Of a stretch of 64,000 nucleotides of DNA, positions 26,886 through 36,178 are shown one piece after another. The position numbers and the translations under genes are program-made. The notes under the pieces are model-generated. The model had not been told where the DNA came from, searched no databases, and worked only from the letters and a program-made list of their open reading frames with translations. Within the stretch, counting starts at the first letter, position 1; each line of letters begins with the position of its first letter. This DNA comes from an uncultured Lachnospiraceae bacterium (GTDB lineage: Bacteria > Bacillota > Clostridia > Lachnospirales > Lachnospiraceae). The stretch is taken from positions 10,004 to 74,003 of the forward strand of contig CAJUDY010000015.1 of assembly GCA_910584945.1 (NCBI GenBank). The letters are read 5' to 3'.

Positions 26886-27746
26886 ATGAATGCGTTGATA
26901 CAGGATATGGCGGGCAGTCTGACCGGTAATCTTCCCAAAGCGATCCTCTGCGTCCGGGATTTGTCGCAGGTCACAGAAAAAGACGGGGATCTCAAAGAAA
27001 CAGGGAAAAAAGCGGCTGATCTGCAGAAGAGCCTTCTGCGCAGTACCGAGGACGCTCTGAACGGCCTGATGGAGAATCCCCGCATGGGAAGCCAGTCGTT
27101 TCGCTCTCTGACGGGCAAGGCGGGAACGATGGCGGGAAGCGGCTATCTGGCCCTGGAAGTCCAGTATAATCCGTCGTCCATCCATATGGACACCCAGGCG
27201 GGCAAGCAGGTTCAGTATTCCGGCGGAGATCTGGGCAACGGCAGCGCCAACCAGATTACCCAGATCATTCAGCCCGTGTCCACTACCATGGGTTTTCAGC
27301 TGGTCTTTGACGACATGAATCCCCAGGACGCCTTTTTGCTGGAGAACACGGCGCCGACGGCGGGGAATCTGATCTCCGGGGCGGCGGACGCTGCGAGAAA
27401 AGTAAAAGGCGCTTATTCCGTCCAGGCCCAGATGGACGGACTGATGTCCCTTCTGACGCTGAACGTCACCAGGCAGGTAGTCTTCTACTGGGCAAAGATG
27501 TGTTTCCGGGGGGAGCTGGTCAGCGTGAACAGCCGCTATACCATGTTTAACAAGGACGGCAATCCCATCCGCGGTGTGGCGGACCTGGCCATCTGTCAGG
27601 GAGGAGAAGAATTCGGCTACGAGGAAACCTACTGGGAGGAAGCTTTTGCCAGAGCGTTTGGAGATTCCCTGGAAGACAAGGTGACCGGGAAGGTGGGAAA
27701 GGCGGCGAAAGCCATGCAGAATCATCTGTTAAACATTCATTTGTAG
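26886..27746 (+). CDS. CIS tube adaptor (Pvc7/Afp7-like, no LysM), paralog 1
   Basis: 286 residues. ALEVQYNPSSIHMDTQAGKQ, TMGFQLVFDDMNPQDAFLLE, VVFYWAKMCFRGELVSVNSR and YTMFNKDGNPIRGVADLAI match the CIS_tube family that links the tube to the spike hub. Known homologues (Pvc7, Afp7) usually end in a LysM module; here the protein ends in a basic helix (KVGKAAKAMQNHLLNIHL) with no LysM. A paralog of the same build follows 15 bases later. Confidence 0.88.
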   Translation: MNALIQDMAGSLTGNLPKAILCVRDLSQVTEKDGDLKETGKKAADLQKSLLRSTEDALNGLMENPRMGSQSFRSLTGKAGTMAGSGYLALEVQYNPSSIHMDTQAGKQVQYSGGDLGNGSANQITQIIQPVSTTMGFQLVFDDMNPQDAFLLENTAPTAGNLISGAADAARKVKGAYSVQAQMDGLMSLLTLNVTRQVVFYWAKMCFRGELVSVNSRYTMFNKDGNPIRGVADLAICQGGEEFGYEETYWEEAFARAFGDSLEDKVTGKVGKAAKAMQNHLLNIHL

Positions 27747-27761
27747 GAGGCGTCTTGATCT

Positions 27762-28604
27762 ATGGCTGTGACATCCATGCTGAAAAATGCCGCGGAAAGC
27801 GCCGGCGGGCATATTGAGAAAGCGATCATAGAGATCATCGATCTAAGGGGCAGGGAACTGGTCGTGGAGCCGCCGGTGTCCATGGGAGGCTCAAAGGTAC
27901 CGGGCCTGTCGGCGCTGTCTACTTTCGGCGGGATGGAGGCGCTGACCGATGCGGCGGCTTCCGTGCTGGAATCTGCTCCCAGCGGCCTTTTGCCCAGTCT
28001 CACGGGAGCTACAAGAAAGTGCTTTTATGTACAGTTCAATCCCAGCGAGCTGTCTCTTACCGGATACGGAGGCGGCCGTGTGGCCAAGACGGATTTTTCC
28101 GACAAGGACGGCAAAGGGGATATCCGTTTCGAGTCGGCGGCGGTGCGGATCACTTTAAATGTGAAGCTGATCTTCGACAAAGTGGACCCCCAGGATGCGT
28201 TTATGGCGGAGAAGCTTGGCACGTCGATGACGGGGATGGCCCAGGGGGCGGTGAGGAGTGTAAAAAAGGCGGCCGGAAAGAAGGATGATTCCGTGCAGAC
28301 GGAGGTGGAGGGCTTCATCGCCGCCCTCCGCTCCAAATATACCAGACGCATCACCTTCCACTGGGGGACGATGAACTATGCGGGAGTCCTGAACCGGGTT
28401 TCGGCTCAGTATACCATGTTCAACGTCAGAGGACAGCCCGTCCGGGCGGCGGTCTCCCTGTCCCTGGTGTGTGCGGATGCGGAGATTTCTCCCAACAGTA
28501 TGGGCATCTGGCAGAAGCATTATGAAGAGGCGTTTCAGGGCGGGAGCAAGAGCTATGTGAAGGCGGCTCAGAAAGCGGGAAATCTGCTGAATATCAATCT
28601 CTAG
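27762..28604 (+). CDS. CIS tube adaptor (Pvc7/Afp7-like, no LysM), paralog 2
   Basis: 280 residues. CFYVQFNPSELSLTGYGGGR, LNVKLIFDKVDPQDAFMAEK, ITFHWGTMNYAGVLNRVSAQ and YTMFNVRGQPVRAAVSLSL align point by point with the upstream paralog, and both end in a helix finishing NLLNIxL. The first 90 residues differ. No LysM module is present. The pair suggests a two-layer adaptor between tube and hub. GGAGG lies about 11 bases before the ATG. Confidence 0.88.
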   Translation: MAVTSMLKNAAESAGGHIEKAIIEIIDLRGRELVVEPPVSMGGSKVPGLSALSTFGGMEALTDAAASVLESAPSGLLPSLTGATRKCFYVQFNPSELSLTGYGGGRVAKTDFSDKDGKGDIRFESAAVRITLNVKLIFDKVDPQDAFMAEKLGTSMTGMAQGAVRSVKKAAGKKDDSVQTEVEGFIAALRSKYTRRITFHWGTMNYAGVLNRVSAQYTMFNVRGQPVRAAVSLSLVCADAEISPNSMGIWQKHYEEAFQGGSKSYVKAAQKAGNLLNINL

Positions 28605-28612
28605 GGGGCATT

Positions 28613-29776
28613 ATGGCGGCATATGACTATGAGGGACTGAAGAAAAAATACGAGGATTTTGCCTATCCTGTCATTCATGTACAGATTGGGGGGAAAGATT
28701 TTCAGGAAAACAAAGCCGGACTTCGGCTCTCCGATGTGGAAGTGGAGATGACCAGCGGGTTCGAGGCGGCCATGGCCACCTTCTGGATCTACAACTGTTA
28801 TAACCAGGTTACCTGTGCGTTTGCCTTCGACGATCTCAAGAAATACATCTGCATGGGTTCCTCTGTGATCATAAGCATGGGTTACGGCGTGCGTGTACGG
28901 GAAATCTTCCGGGGATTTATCTCCAGAGTCAACTTTGTGTTCCGTCAGGAGGAGATGCCCGGAGTGGAGATCACGGCCATGGATGTGAAGGGCATCATGA
29001 TGGCGGGGAATTATTCCAGGCAGTTAAAAGCCGTCAGCTTTTCCGACGCGGTAAAAGAGATTTTGAGCAGTACCGCCTATTCCCGGCTTCAGTCCAATGA
29101 GATCATTACGGGACAGGAGATCCAGGACACGCCGGACAAACAGCGGCCAGAGCTCCGGGGAGAGGAGAAAGCCAGCGACCGGACCATCGAGATGGTCTGT
29201 GAGAGTGATTACGAATTCGTGGTAAAAGCGGCGAAAAAATACAATTATGAATTTTTCTCCGTGGGCGGAACCGTGTATTTTCGGAAGGCCAAGAGCAATC
29301 AGGAGCTTTTGATGGAGGCGGCGCCGGGGAACGGCCTACGAAGCTACGAGATCGGGTATGATTTCACCGGAATTGTGGAAAAAGTAGAGGTCCGGGGGAT
29401 GGACGCGGGGAAATCCAAGGTGATCAAAGCTTCCAAAAAGATGAAGAATAAGCTCTCTCAGGGAAACAAGGCAAAGCCTTTGATAAAAAATTCACAAAAG
29501 GTGTATATTGACCCGACCGTCACATCCAAAGAGGAGGCGGACTATCGGGCGGATTATCTGGCGGAAGATATTTCCTACCGGCTGGGGACGCTGGAGGCGG
29601 AATTTATCGGGCTTCCGGAGCTGACGCCGGGCCGGTTTTTGAAGATCAAGGGACTGGGAAAGGCTGTGTCGAATACTTTTTATCTGGTCACCGTGCGCCA
29701 TATCATGGATGAGCGGGGCTATATCACGAAGGTCACCGGGAAGGCGGCCGGCATGGAGACGGAAGGAATCGGATGA
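28613..29776 (+). CDS. Spike hub protein (phage gpD / gp27-like)
   Basis: 387 residues. The N-terminal half (EVEMTSGFEAAMATFWIYNC, VIISMGYGVRVREIFRGFIS, GVEITAMDVKGIMM) and the later ERTIEMV-like segment SDRTIEMVCESDYEFVVKAA belong to the phage late-control D/VgrG gp27 fold. It stops before the OB-fold and needle domains, which are encoded by the next gene. In PVC and Afp (Pvc8/Afp8) and in T6SS VgrG these parts are one polypeptide. The gene ends 1 base before the start of the spike gene. Confidence 0.9.
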   Translation: MAAYDYEGLKKKYEDFAYPVIHVQIGGKDFQENKAGLRLSDVEVEMTSGFEAAMATFWIYNCYNQVTCAFAFDDLKKYICMGSSVIISMGYGVRVREIFRGFISRVNFVFRQEEMPGVEITAMDVKGIMMAGNYSRQLKAVSFSDAVKEILSSTAYSRLQSNEIITGQEIQDTPDKQRPELRGEEKASDRTIEMVCESDYEFVVKAAKKYNYEFFSVGGTVYFRKAKSNQELLMEAAPGNGLRSYEIGYDFTGIVEKVEVRGMDAGKSKVIKASKKMKNKLSQGNKAKPLIKNSQKVYIDPTVTSKEEADYRADYLAEDISYRLGTLEAEFIGLPELTPGRFLKIKGLGKAVSNTFYLVTVRHIMDERGYITKVTGKAAGMETEGIG

Positions 29777-29777
29777 T

Positions 29778-30590
29778 ATGGGACTCTTTGACGTCATTGA
29801 CGATATTGCGGAAAAGCAGGTGATGAAGACCGACACCGGCGACAACCGGATCTTCGGGGTCGTCGTCGGCCGGATCGCCAAAAATTATGACAAGGATATG
29901 CCCGGACGGGTGTGCGTCTGCGTGCCGGTGCGGGATCAGGATGCCAATGAGCTAAAGTGGGCCAGAGTCGCCATGCCCTCCGGAGGGTCCGGCTGGGGAC
30001 ATTACTTTTTGCCGGAGGCCGGGGATCAGGTGCTTCTGGCGTTTGAACAGGGAAATATCGAGAAGCCCTACGTCATCGGCTGTATCCCCAAAGACAGCGA
30101 TCAGATCCTGAAAAAGTCGGTGGATGAAGACAATCAGTACAAGAAGATCGTGACCAGGAACGGCAATACCATCTATTTTGAGGACAACAAAGAGGGCAGC
30201 GGGGACAAAGACAAGATCCGCATCACCACGGCGGGAGGCGGTCACCGGATTGAGCTGGACAACGAGAACAAGATGATCCTTCTGTCGGATGAAGAAGGGA
30301 CGAATCTGATCCGGATGAAGACCGGGGACGGTCAGATGGAGATCACGGCGGAAAAGAAGCTGACCATCAAAGTAGGGGACAATATCGAGCTGATCCTCAA
30401 CGGGAGCAACGGCGCCGTCTCCCTGAAAGCGTCCAAGATCAACATCGAGGCCAACGGCAATATCGAGGCCAAAGCAAACAGCGCCATGAAGATGCAGGCG
30501 GGTAATGTGTCCGTGGAGGCCAATGCGTCGCTGAAGTTAAGCAGCAGCGGCCTTGCCGGTCTTTCGGGAACGCCGATCAAATTAGGATAA
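29778..30590 (+). CDS. Spike protein (gp5/VgrG OB-fold and beta-needle)
   Basis: 270 residues from the ATG at 29778, one base after the hub stop. An OB-fold (RIFGVVVGRIAKNYDKDMPG, VPVRDQDANELKWARVAMPS, GWGHYFLPEAGDQVLLAFEQ, PYVIGCI) is followed by a beta-helix of short repeats (GQMEITAEKKLTIKVGDNIE, NIEANGNIEAKANSAMKM). This is the central puncturing needle. An upstream in-frame ATG at 29709 lies inside the hub gene and is rejected. The PAAR-like protein at 19.7 kb is the likely tip. Confidence 0.92.
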   Translation: MGLFDVIDDIAEKQVMKTDTGDNRIFGVVVGRIAKNYDKDMPGRVCVCVPVRDQDANELKWARVAMPSGGSGWGHYFLPEAGDQVLLAFEQGNIEKPYVIGCIPKDSDQILKKSVDEDNQYKKIVTRNGNTIYFEDNKEGSGDKDKIRITTAGGGHRIELDNENKMILLSDEEGTNLIRMKTGDGQMEITAEKKLTIKVGDNIELILNGSNGAVSLKASKINIEANGNIEAKANSAMKMQAGNVSVEANASLKLSSSGLAGLSGTPIKLG

Positions 30591-30605
30591 GCAGGAGCAA
30601 ACAAG

Positions 30606-31052
30606 ATGCCAGGAGACCATTTTTTAGGAACAGGGATGAAATTCCCGCCGCAGATCAACCCGGCCACGGGACGCTTTGCCGTCTCGTCGGAGGAAGAGAG
30701 TGTGAAAGAGTCCGTCTATCTGATCCTGATGACCCAGAAGACGGAGCGGTTTTTAAGACCGGAATTCGGGAGCGATCTGATGTCCTATACTTTTATGGAT
30801 ATCAATATCACTTCCGTCAATATGATGATCCGCTCTTTGACCGAGCAGATTCTGTCCAATGAACCAAGGATACAGAGCGTGTCCATCACCACGGACGAAC
30901 AGGTCCGGAAGGGATGTCTTCTGGTGAACATTGACTACGTCATCAGAAGCAGCCAGGTGAGCGATCATCTGGACGTGCCCCTTTATCTGCATGCATCACC
31001 TGAGGAAGAAGCGTATGAGCCAGAACAGTATGAAACAGACCAGTGGGAATGA
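30606..31052 (+). CDS. Baseplate wedge protein gp25-like
   Basis: 148 residues. VYLILMTQKTERFLRPEFGS, LTEQILSNEPRIQSVSI and LLVNIDYVIRSSQVSDHLDV match GPW_gp25, including the conserved Glu-Pro-Arg (NEPRI). gp25-like proteins start sheath polymerisation at the baseplate (Pvc9 position). The C-terminal tail overlaps the start of the next gene by 38 bases. Confidence 0.93.
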   Translation: MPGDHFLGTGMKFPPQINPATGRFAVSSEEESVKESVYLILMTQKTERFLRPEFGSDLMSYTFMDINITSVNMMIRSLTEQILSNEPRIQSVSITTDEQVRKGCLLVNIDYVIRSSQVSDHLDVPLYLHASPEEEAYEPEQYETDQWE

Positions 31053-34000
31053 ATGGAAGATCTTAGACCGGACCGCCGCCGGGATTGAGGAGCGGATCGG
31101 GGAGCTGGCGGCGTCCTATGCGCCGGAGTGGCATTTTGACAGGGAAGATCCGGATATCGGCTCCGTGATCGCGAAGCTGTTCGCCGGGCAGATGGAAGAG
31201 AATATCGGGCACTGCAATCAGGTGCTTGACCGGTATCACAGGGAGTTCGTGAATTTCTTAGGTCTCTCGCTCCTGCCGGCAAAGCCTGCCAGGGCCACAG
31301 TGCTTCTGGGACTGGTGCAGGATACCATACCGGGGGCCGAGGTGCCAAAGGGAACCCGGTTCCTGGCGGATACGGAGGACGGAGAAGAGCAGATCGTCTT
31401 TGAGACGACCCGCAGTCTGTATGTGACCAGCGCCTCTCTGGATTATGCTTTTTTGACCCTTCGTGAAGATGGGAGCATCCTGCCCGTGAAAGGCAGGTTC
31501 GAGGAGCCGAAGATCATGGAAGAGGAAGAGACGCCTCCATCCGGGAGCGATGAAGGGCAGTTTCGCCCTTTCCGTCTGTTCGGACACAGCCCAAATCTCA
31601 CTCCGATCCAGAAAAATGCCCTTTTATTCTGGCATCCGGTGGCTCTGAATGTGGAGAACAATCCCATCCGTCTGAAGATCACCGGAAATGTGCCGCTGCT
31701 TGAGAAGATCCGGGACGGGGCATACCGCTTTTTGTACTGCACGGAAGAGGGACTTCTTCCGGTGGAAGAGGTAAAAGTACAGCCAGAGCTTGAAACTGTG
31801 GTTCTGAAAAAAGAGAAGAAAAATGCAGAGCTTCAGATAGAAGGAAATCCGCTGAGCCTGCTGGTGATCGAGGCGTCAGATCCGGTGACAGGCCACGAGA
31901 GAGTGACCGGGATACAGGTATCCTCCGAGGGGCAGCCACTTCCCGCACAATTTGTCAGCAACGGCAGTACGGACTTTGACGTGGACGCCTTTGATCCTTT
32001 CGGAGACACCCTGTCTTTGTTCCAGGAATGCTATGTGGGGCATCACGATTACTTCGGGAAAGCCGGGGCCGTGGTGCGGATTTGCTTTGAAATGTCCTTT
32101 AAAGAACACCGGATTCTGAATCGGGTACAGGGAGAGGACGAAAGCTTAAAGATCATCAAACGAAAACCGAAAGTGATCTGGGTGGATTCGGCGGCGGACG
32201 CCAGAGCGGAGGAAGTTTCTTTCGAATATTTTAACGGGATCGGCTGGAAGAAGCTTACCTTTATGCAGGAAGTGTCCGGCCTTTTCCGGGGAGACCAGGG
32301 GGGCGTTCGTGAGATCTCTTTCGTCTGCCCGGAGGACTGGCAGGGGACGGAAGCAGGAGCCTATCAGGGAAGATGCATTCGGATTCGGCTGTTAAAATCA
32401 GACAACTGTTATATGCGCCCGTGTATCCACCACTATCCGCATGTGGAGCGTCTGAGCGTCTCCTTTTCCTATGAAGGCCGCTATATGGAGCCGGCGTATC
32501 TTTACTCCATCGCGGGGACAAAGCGGATAGACCTGACCCGAAAGGTGAAGGAAGGCCGCGCGTTCACGGCATTTTCCAGAGGGGAGTACGAGGAAGACGC
32601 CCTCTATCTGGGCTTTCAGAAGAAGCTGGAAGAAGGTCCGGTCAGTCTCCTGTTCCGAATCAAAGAGGGAATCCGCTACGAAGGGATCCGGTGCCGGTTC
32701 GAGTACAGCACGAAAAAGGGTTTCTGTCAGATGAAAGTACTGGATCACACCGGAGATCTGTCCCGGTCCGGCACCGTACTTTTTATGCCCCAGGCAGACA
32801 TGCAGGCCGTGACCCTGGAGGGAAAGACGGCTTACTGGGTCCGCATCACCCGGATTGCCCGGGAGGACGAAAGAAGAGAGGATACCCTGCCGGTGATCCA
32901 GGACATCTGCCTGAATGCGGTTCAGGCGGCCAATGTGGAGACCCGGGAGGAAGAAGACTATTATCTGGAAGAGATCAGGCCGGATCTTACAGTGCTTCTC
33001 GGGGTACCGGATATCCTGGATGTGGAACTCTGGGTCAACGAGAGGGGCCAGCATACCAAAGCGCAGATGCAGGAGCTGTTAAAAGCGTATCCGGACGATA
33101 TCCGGGCGGAATATGATATCCTGGGGAATCTCTCCTCCTTCTATGTTAAATGGCAGGAGACCGACCAGCTGACGGAAGCGCCGTCAAAGCGCTGTTATAT
33201 GCTGGACCGCATGAACAGTCTTCTGATCTTCGGGGACGGCGTGCGCACCGGTCTCCCCGCGGTGCAGGATGATGTGGCGTTCAAGGTGCGGATTCGCTGC
33301 TGCAACGGAGAGAGAGGAAATGTAGGTCCCGGGCGGATCCGGGAGACCCTGGGCAATCTGATGTTTGTGGACCGGATCACCAATCCGGTGAAGGCATACG
33401 GAGGAAGCAGCATCGAGAGCATGGAGAAAGCTCTTACCCGGGGGGCCAATATTCTGAAATCCAGAAAGCGGCTGATCTCGGCTGACGACTATGTGCAGGA
33501 GATTCTGAACTTTTCCGACGTCATCGACAAGGTTCGTTTAGTGGCCGGCAGGAAGATCGACGGGAGCGTTCATGACAATGCCCTGACCGTATGCCTGCTT
33601 TTAAAAGACTTTGAGGCGGGGTCTTACTCCTTCCACAGCGTAGCGGGGATGCTGAAAAAACATCTGCTGGAAAGCTGTGAGCTGACCATTGTGCCGGAAG
33701 ATCTTTCGGTGGTGGAGCCGGTATTTGCCCGGGTCTGTGTGGATATCTGGGCGGAAGTGATGCATATGGACGATGGATTTGAGGTACAGAATCTTTTAAG
33801 GGAGACGCTGACGGATTATCTGAATCCCCTGGGAGGCCGTCACGGTCAGGGGTGGGAGATCGGAGTTCTGCCGAGGCGCTCCCAGATCCTGATGAGGCTG
33901 AATGTTCTGAAGAGCAAGGCAGTAATCCGCAAGCTGGTGGTGACCGTCCGCTATACGGACCGGACGGGTACTCATGAAATGGACCTTCACGATATGGCGG

Positions 34001-34074
34001 AAAATCCCTGTCTCGTCTGCTGCAGCGGAAATCATCGTGTGAACATCGCCAGGGAGGTGCGGTATGCTGAATGA
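31015..34074 (+). CDS. Baseplate J-like protein 1 (Pvc11/Afp11-like)
   Basis: 1019 residues from the ATG at 31015, preceded by GAGGAAG; an ATG at 30991 lacks a site. FDREDPDIGSVIAKLFAGQM near the start, and GNVGPGRIRETLGNLMFVDR, ITNPVKAYGGSSIESMEKAL and SRKRLISADDYVQEILNFSD near the end are the signature of 'putative baseplate assembly' J-family proteins. Known role: the main wedge subunit encircling the hub. It overlaps the gp25 gene and the next J-like gene, so the three are translationally linked. Confidence 0.92.
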   Translation: MSQNSMKQTSGNEWKILDRTAAGIEERIGELAASYAPEWHFDREDPDIGSVIAKLFAGQMEENIGHCNQVLDRYHREFVNFLGLSLLPAKPARATVLLGLVQDTIPGAEVPKGTRFLADTEDGEEQIVFETTRSLYVTSASLDYAFLTLREDGSILPVKGRFEEPKIMEEEETPPSGSDEGQFRPFRLFGHSPNLTPIQKNALLFWHPVALNVENNPIRLKITGNVPLLEKIRDGAYRFLYCTEEGLLPVEEVKVQPELETVVLKKEKKNAELQIEGNPLSLLVIEASDPVTGHERVTGIQVSSEGQPLPAQFVSNGSTDFDVDAFDPFGDTLSLFQECYVGHHDYFGKAGAVVRICFEMSFKEHRILNRVQGEDESLKIIKRKPKVIWVDSAADARAEEVSFEYFNGIGWKKLTFMQEVSGLFRGDQGGVREISFVCPEDWQGTEAGAYQGRCIRIRLLKSDNCYMRPCIHHYPHVERLSVSFSYEGRYMEPAYLYSIAGTKRIDLTRKVKEGRAFTAFSRGEYEEDALYLGFQKKLEEGPVSLLFRIKEGIRYEGIRCRFEYSTKKGFCQMKVLDHTGDLSRSGTVLFMPQADMQAVTLEGKTAYWVRITRIAREDERREDTLPVIQDICLNAVQAANVETREEEDYYLEEIRPDLTVLLGVPDILDVELWVNERGQHTKAQMQELLKAYPDDIRAEYDILGNLSSFYVKWQETDQLTEAPSKRCYMLDRMNSLLIFGDGVRTGLPAVQDDVAFKVRIRCCNGERGNVGPGRIRETLGNLMFVDRITNPVKAYGGSSIESMEKALTRGANILKSRKRLISADDYVQEILNFSDVIDKVRLVAGRKIDGSVHDNALTVCLLLKDFEAGSYSFHSVAGMLKKHLLESCELTIVPEDLSVVEPVFARVCVDIWAEVMHMDDGFEVQNLLRETLTDYLNPLGGRHGQGWEIGVLPRRSQILMRLNVLKSKAVIRKLVVTVRYTDRTGTHEMDLHDMAENPCLVCCSGNHRVNIAREVRYAE

Positions 34075-36154
34075 CCGATTCGGGGAGGAGAAAACTTACG
34101 AAGAGCTGCTGTCGGAAGCGCTGATGAAGATTCCGTTCTATTCGGAGGAATGGACAAACCGGAATCCTTCGGACCCGGGAATTACCATCCTTGAGAATCT
34201 GACTGCGTTTGAAGCGCTGCAGCAGAGACGGATTTGGGAGATTACGCCGGCTGTGGTCAGGAGACTCCTGAAACTGGCAGGCTTTGAGGCCAGGAAAGGG
34301 CGGTGCGCCAGACTGCTTCTGGCGCCCGGAAGCGGGGAGCAAAAGACGCCGCTTCTGCTGCCGGCCAACCAGCAGTTTTGGCTGGGGGATCTATGTTATG
34401 AGACCAACCGGAACATTCGGCTTCCGGCCTGCCGGCTGACCGGCGTCTACCAGGGACAAAAGAATCATATGCACAACGTCTCCTATCTTCTGGATCGGGA
34501 AGTACGGGTGCCGGCCTGTGTCTTTGGCAAACAGCCGGAAGAAGGCGCAGTGCTCTTGTTTACCATGGACGCGCTCCCCGCTCCGGGGGAGGAGCTGATC
34601 TTCTATATCACCGTGGCGGACCGGCACAACCGGAATCCTTTCGGGGAAAAGGCAGACAGCACTTTTGCCCGGATTCGCTGGGAATGTTATACCGCCCAGG
34701 GATTTGTAAAGATGCATGTCAGAGACGACACGGGAGGGCTGCTGGTCAGCGGAGAACTCAGGATGCGTCTGCCGGACGCGGAGGCTCTGCCCTGTGAGGA
34801 TGCGCCGGGCGGAGCGTATGCCATCCGGGCCGTTCTGGAGAAGGCGGACTATGACGTGCGGCCAAAGCTGGTGCAGATCGACGGGTTTCTCTTCGAGGTA
34901 TGGCAGAAAGAAACGTTATCCGCCTGCTATACCTTCAATAAGGTGTCGTCGGCCAGCCTGCCCGGACACCTTCTGGGAGAGGGATATGTCACAGTGTTCT
35001 GTAAAGAAGAAAAAGGTTCTTCCTATAAAAAATATGAGCCCTGCCGTATCCCCGGGGAAAAAGGAAGATTTTTTGAAGTCCGGGAAGACGAAGGAGGGCA
35101 GGTAACCTGGCTGTTCGACCGGCGGAAGTTCGGTTACGGGCCGGCCAGAGTGAAGAATGCCATCAAGATCGTCGTATATCAGGAAGCCGTGATGCGCCGG
35201 TATACGCTGGGCACGGTTCTGGGATGCGACCATCAGAAGATCCCTCTTCCCGCCGGACACCTGGCGGCGGAATCTTTCTGCATTATTGCCGGGAGAAAGG
35301 ATGACCGCGGAGAGGCGATCTATGATTTCGTCCGGCCGGGGCGTTATGGGGAGAAGGATCTGACTTATGAGCTGTATGAGAACGACGGATATCTGATTAT
35401 AGAAGATGCGGGCGACTATATCGGCGCCAGCCTGTATATGGGAGCCTTTGCTGTCACCAGAGGAGCGGAAGGCAATATTCGGGAGGGCAATACGCTGACG
35501 GCCGCGGGACTTCCTGGCTCCTTATATTTTTACAATCCCAGACCGGGAGCGGGCGGCTGCCATCGGGAGAGCCTGGAGGAAGTGAAGAAACGGTTCCTCA
35601 TGGATCTGAAAAAGCCTTTTGCGGCGGTGACGGCGGAAGATTATGAGCGTCTGGTGATGGAGACACCGAAGCTTTGTATCCGAAAAGTCCGGGCGTACGT
35701 AAGCGGAAGCCAGAATCTGGTCCGGATCGCGGTGATGCCGGGGACGGATGAGGCGTTTCCTGATTTGTCGGAGGTCTACCGCCGGGAGATCTTAAGACAA
35801 CTGGAAGAGAGAAGACTTCTGACCACCCGGATCGAGATTCTGCCGCCGGTATACACGCCGGTGGATGTGCAGGGTACCATCTATGTGAAGCGCCAGTATG
35901 AGAACAGTCTGGTATTGATTGAAGAGACCATCCGCAGGAAAGTGGACTATCTTTCTTCGGGCCGGAATTTCGGAGAGGTGTTAAAGTTTGACGAGGTCTT
36001 TCATGAGATTGAATCTCTGGACTGTGTGGAATTTATCTATGAATTGTCTCTGTATCCGCAGAATCCCGGTCTGGCGAGGCTTGTGGAGGCAGATATTGTG
36101 CCGGGGGAAAACTGTCTGTGCTATGCGGGAAATATCCGACTGCAGACAGGCTGA
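34064..36154 (+). CDS. Baseplate J-like protein 2 (Pvc12/Afp12-like)
   Basis: 696 residues. The opening PFYSEEWTNRNPSDPGITIL followed by ENLTAFEALQQRRIWE, and the end AVTAEDYERLVMETPKLCIR and VYTPVDVQGTIYVKRQY, match the second CIS baseplate J family. It overlaps the preceding J gene by 11 bases. Together with gp25 these form the wedge heterocomplex. Confidence 0.9.
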   Translation: MLNDRFGEEKTYEELLSEALMKIPFYSEEWTNRNPSDPGITILENLTAFEALQQRRIWEITPAVVRRLLKLAGFEARKGRCARLLLAPGSGEQKTPLLLPANQQFWLGDLCYETNRNIRLPACRLTGVYQGQKNHMHNVSYLLDREVRVPACVFGKQPEEGAVLLFTMDALPAPGEELIFYITVADRHNRNPFGEKADSTFARIRWECYTAQGFVKMHVRDDTGGLLVSGELRMRLPDAEALPCEDAPGGAYAIRAVLEKADYDVRPKLVQIDGFLFEVWQKETLSACYTFNKVSSASLPGHLLGEGYVTVFCKEEKGSSYKKYEPCRIPGEKGRFFEVREDEGGQVTWLFDRRKFGYGPARVKNAIKIVVYQEAVMRRYTLGTVLGCDHQKIPLPAGHLAAESFCIIAGRKDDRGEAIYDFVRPGRYGEKDLTYELYENDGYLIIEDAGDYIGASLYMGAFAVTRGAEGNIREGNTLTAAGLPGSLYFYNPRPGAGGCHRESLEEVKKRFLMDLKKPFAAVTAEDYERLVMETPKLCIRKVRAYVSGSQNLVRIAVMPGTDEAFPDLSEVYRREILRQLEERRLLTTRIEILPPVYTPVDVQGTIYVKRQYENSLVLIEETIRRKVDYLSSGRNFGEVLKFDEVFHEIESLDCVEFIYELSLYPQNPGLARLVEADIVPGENCLCYAGNIRLQTG

Positions 36155-36178
36155 TCAAAGAAAGGGGGGTGGACCGCC

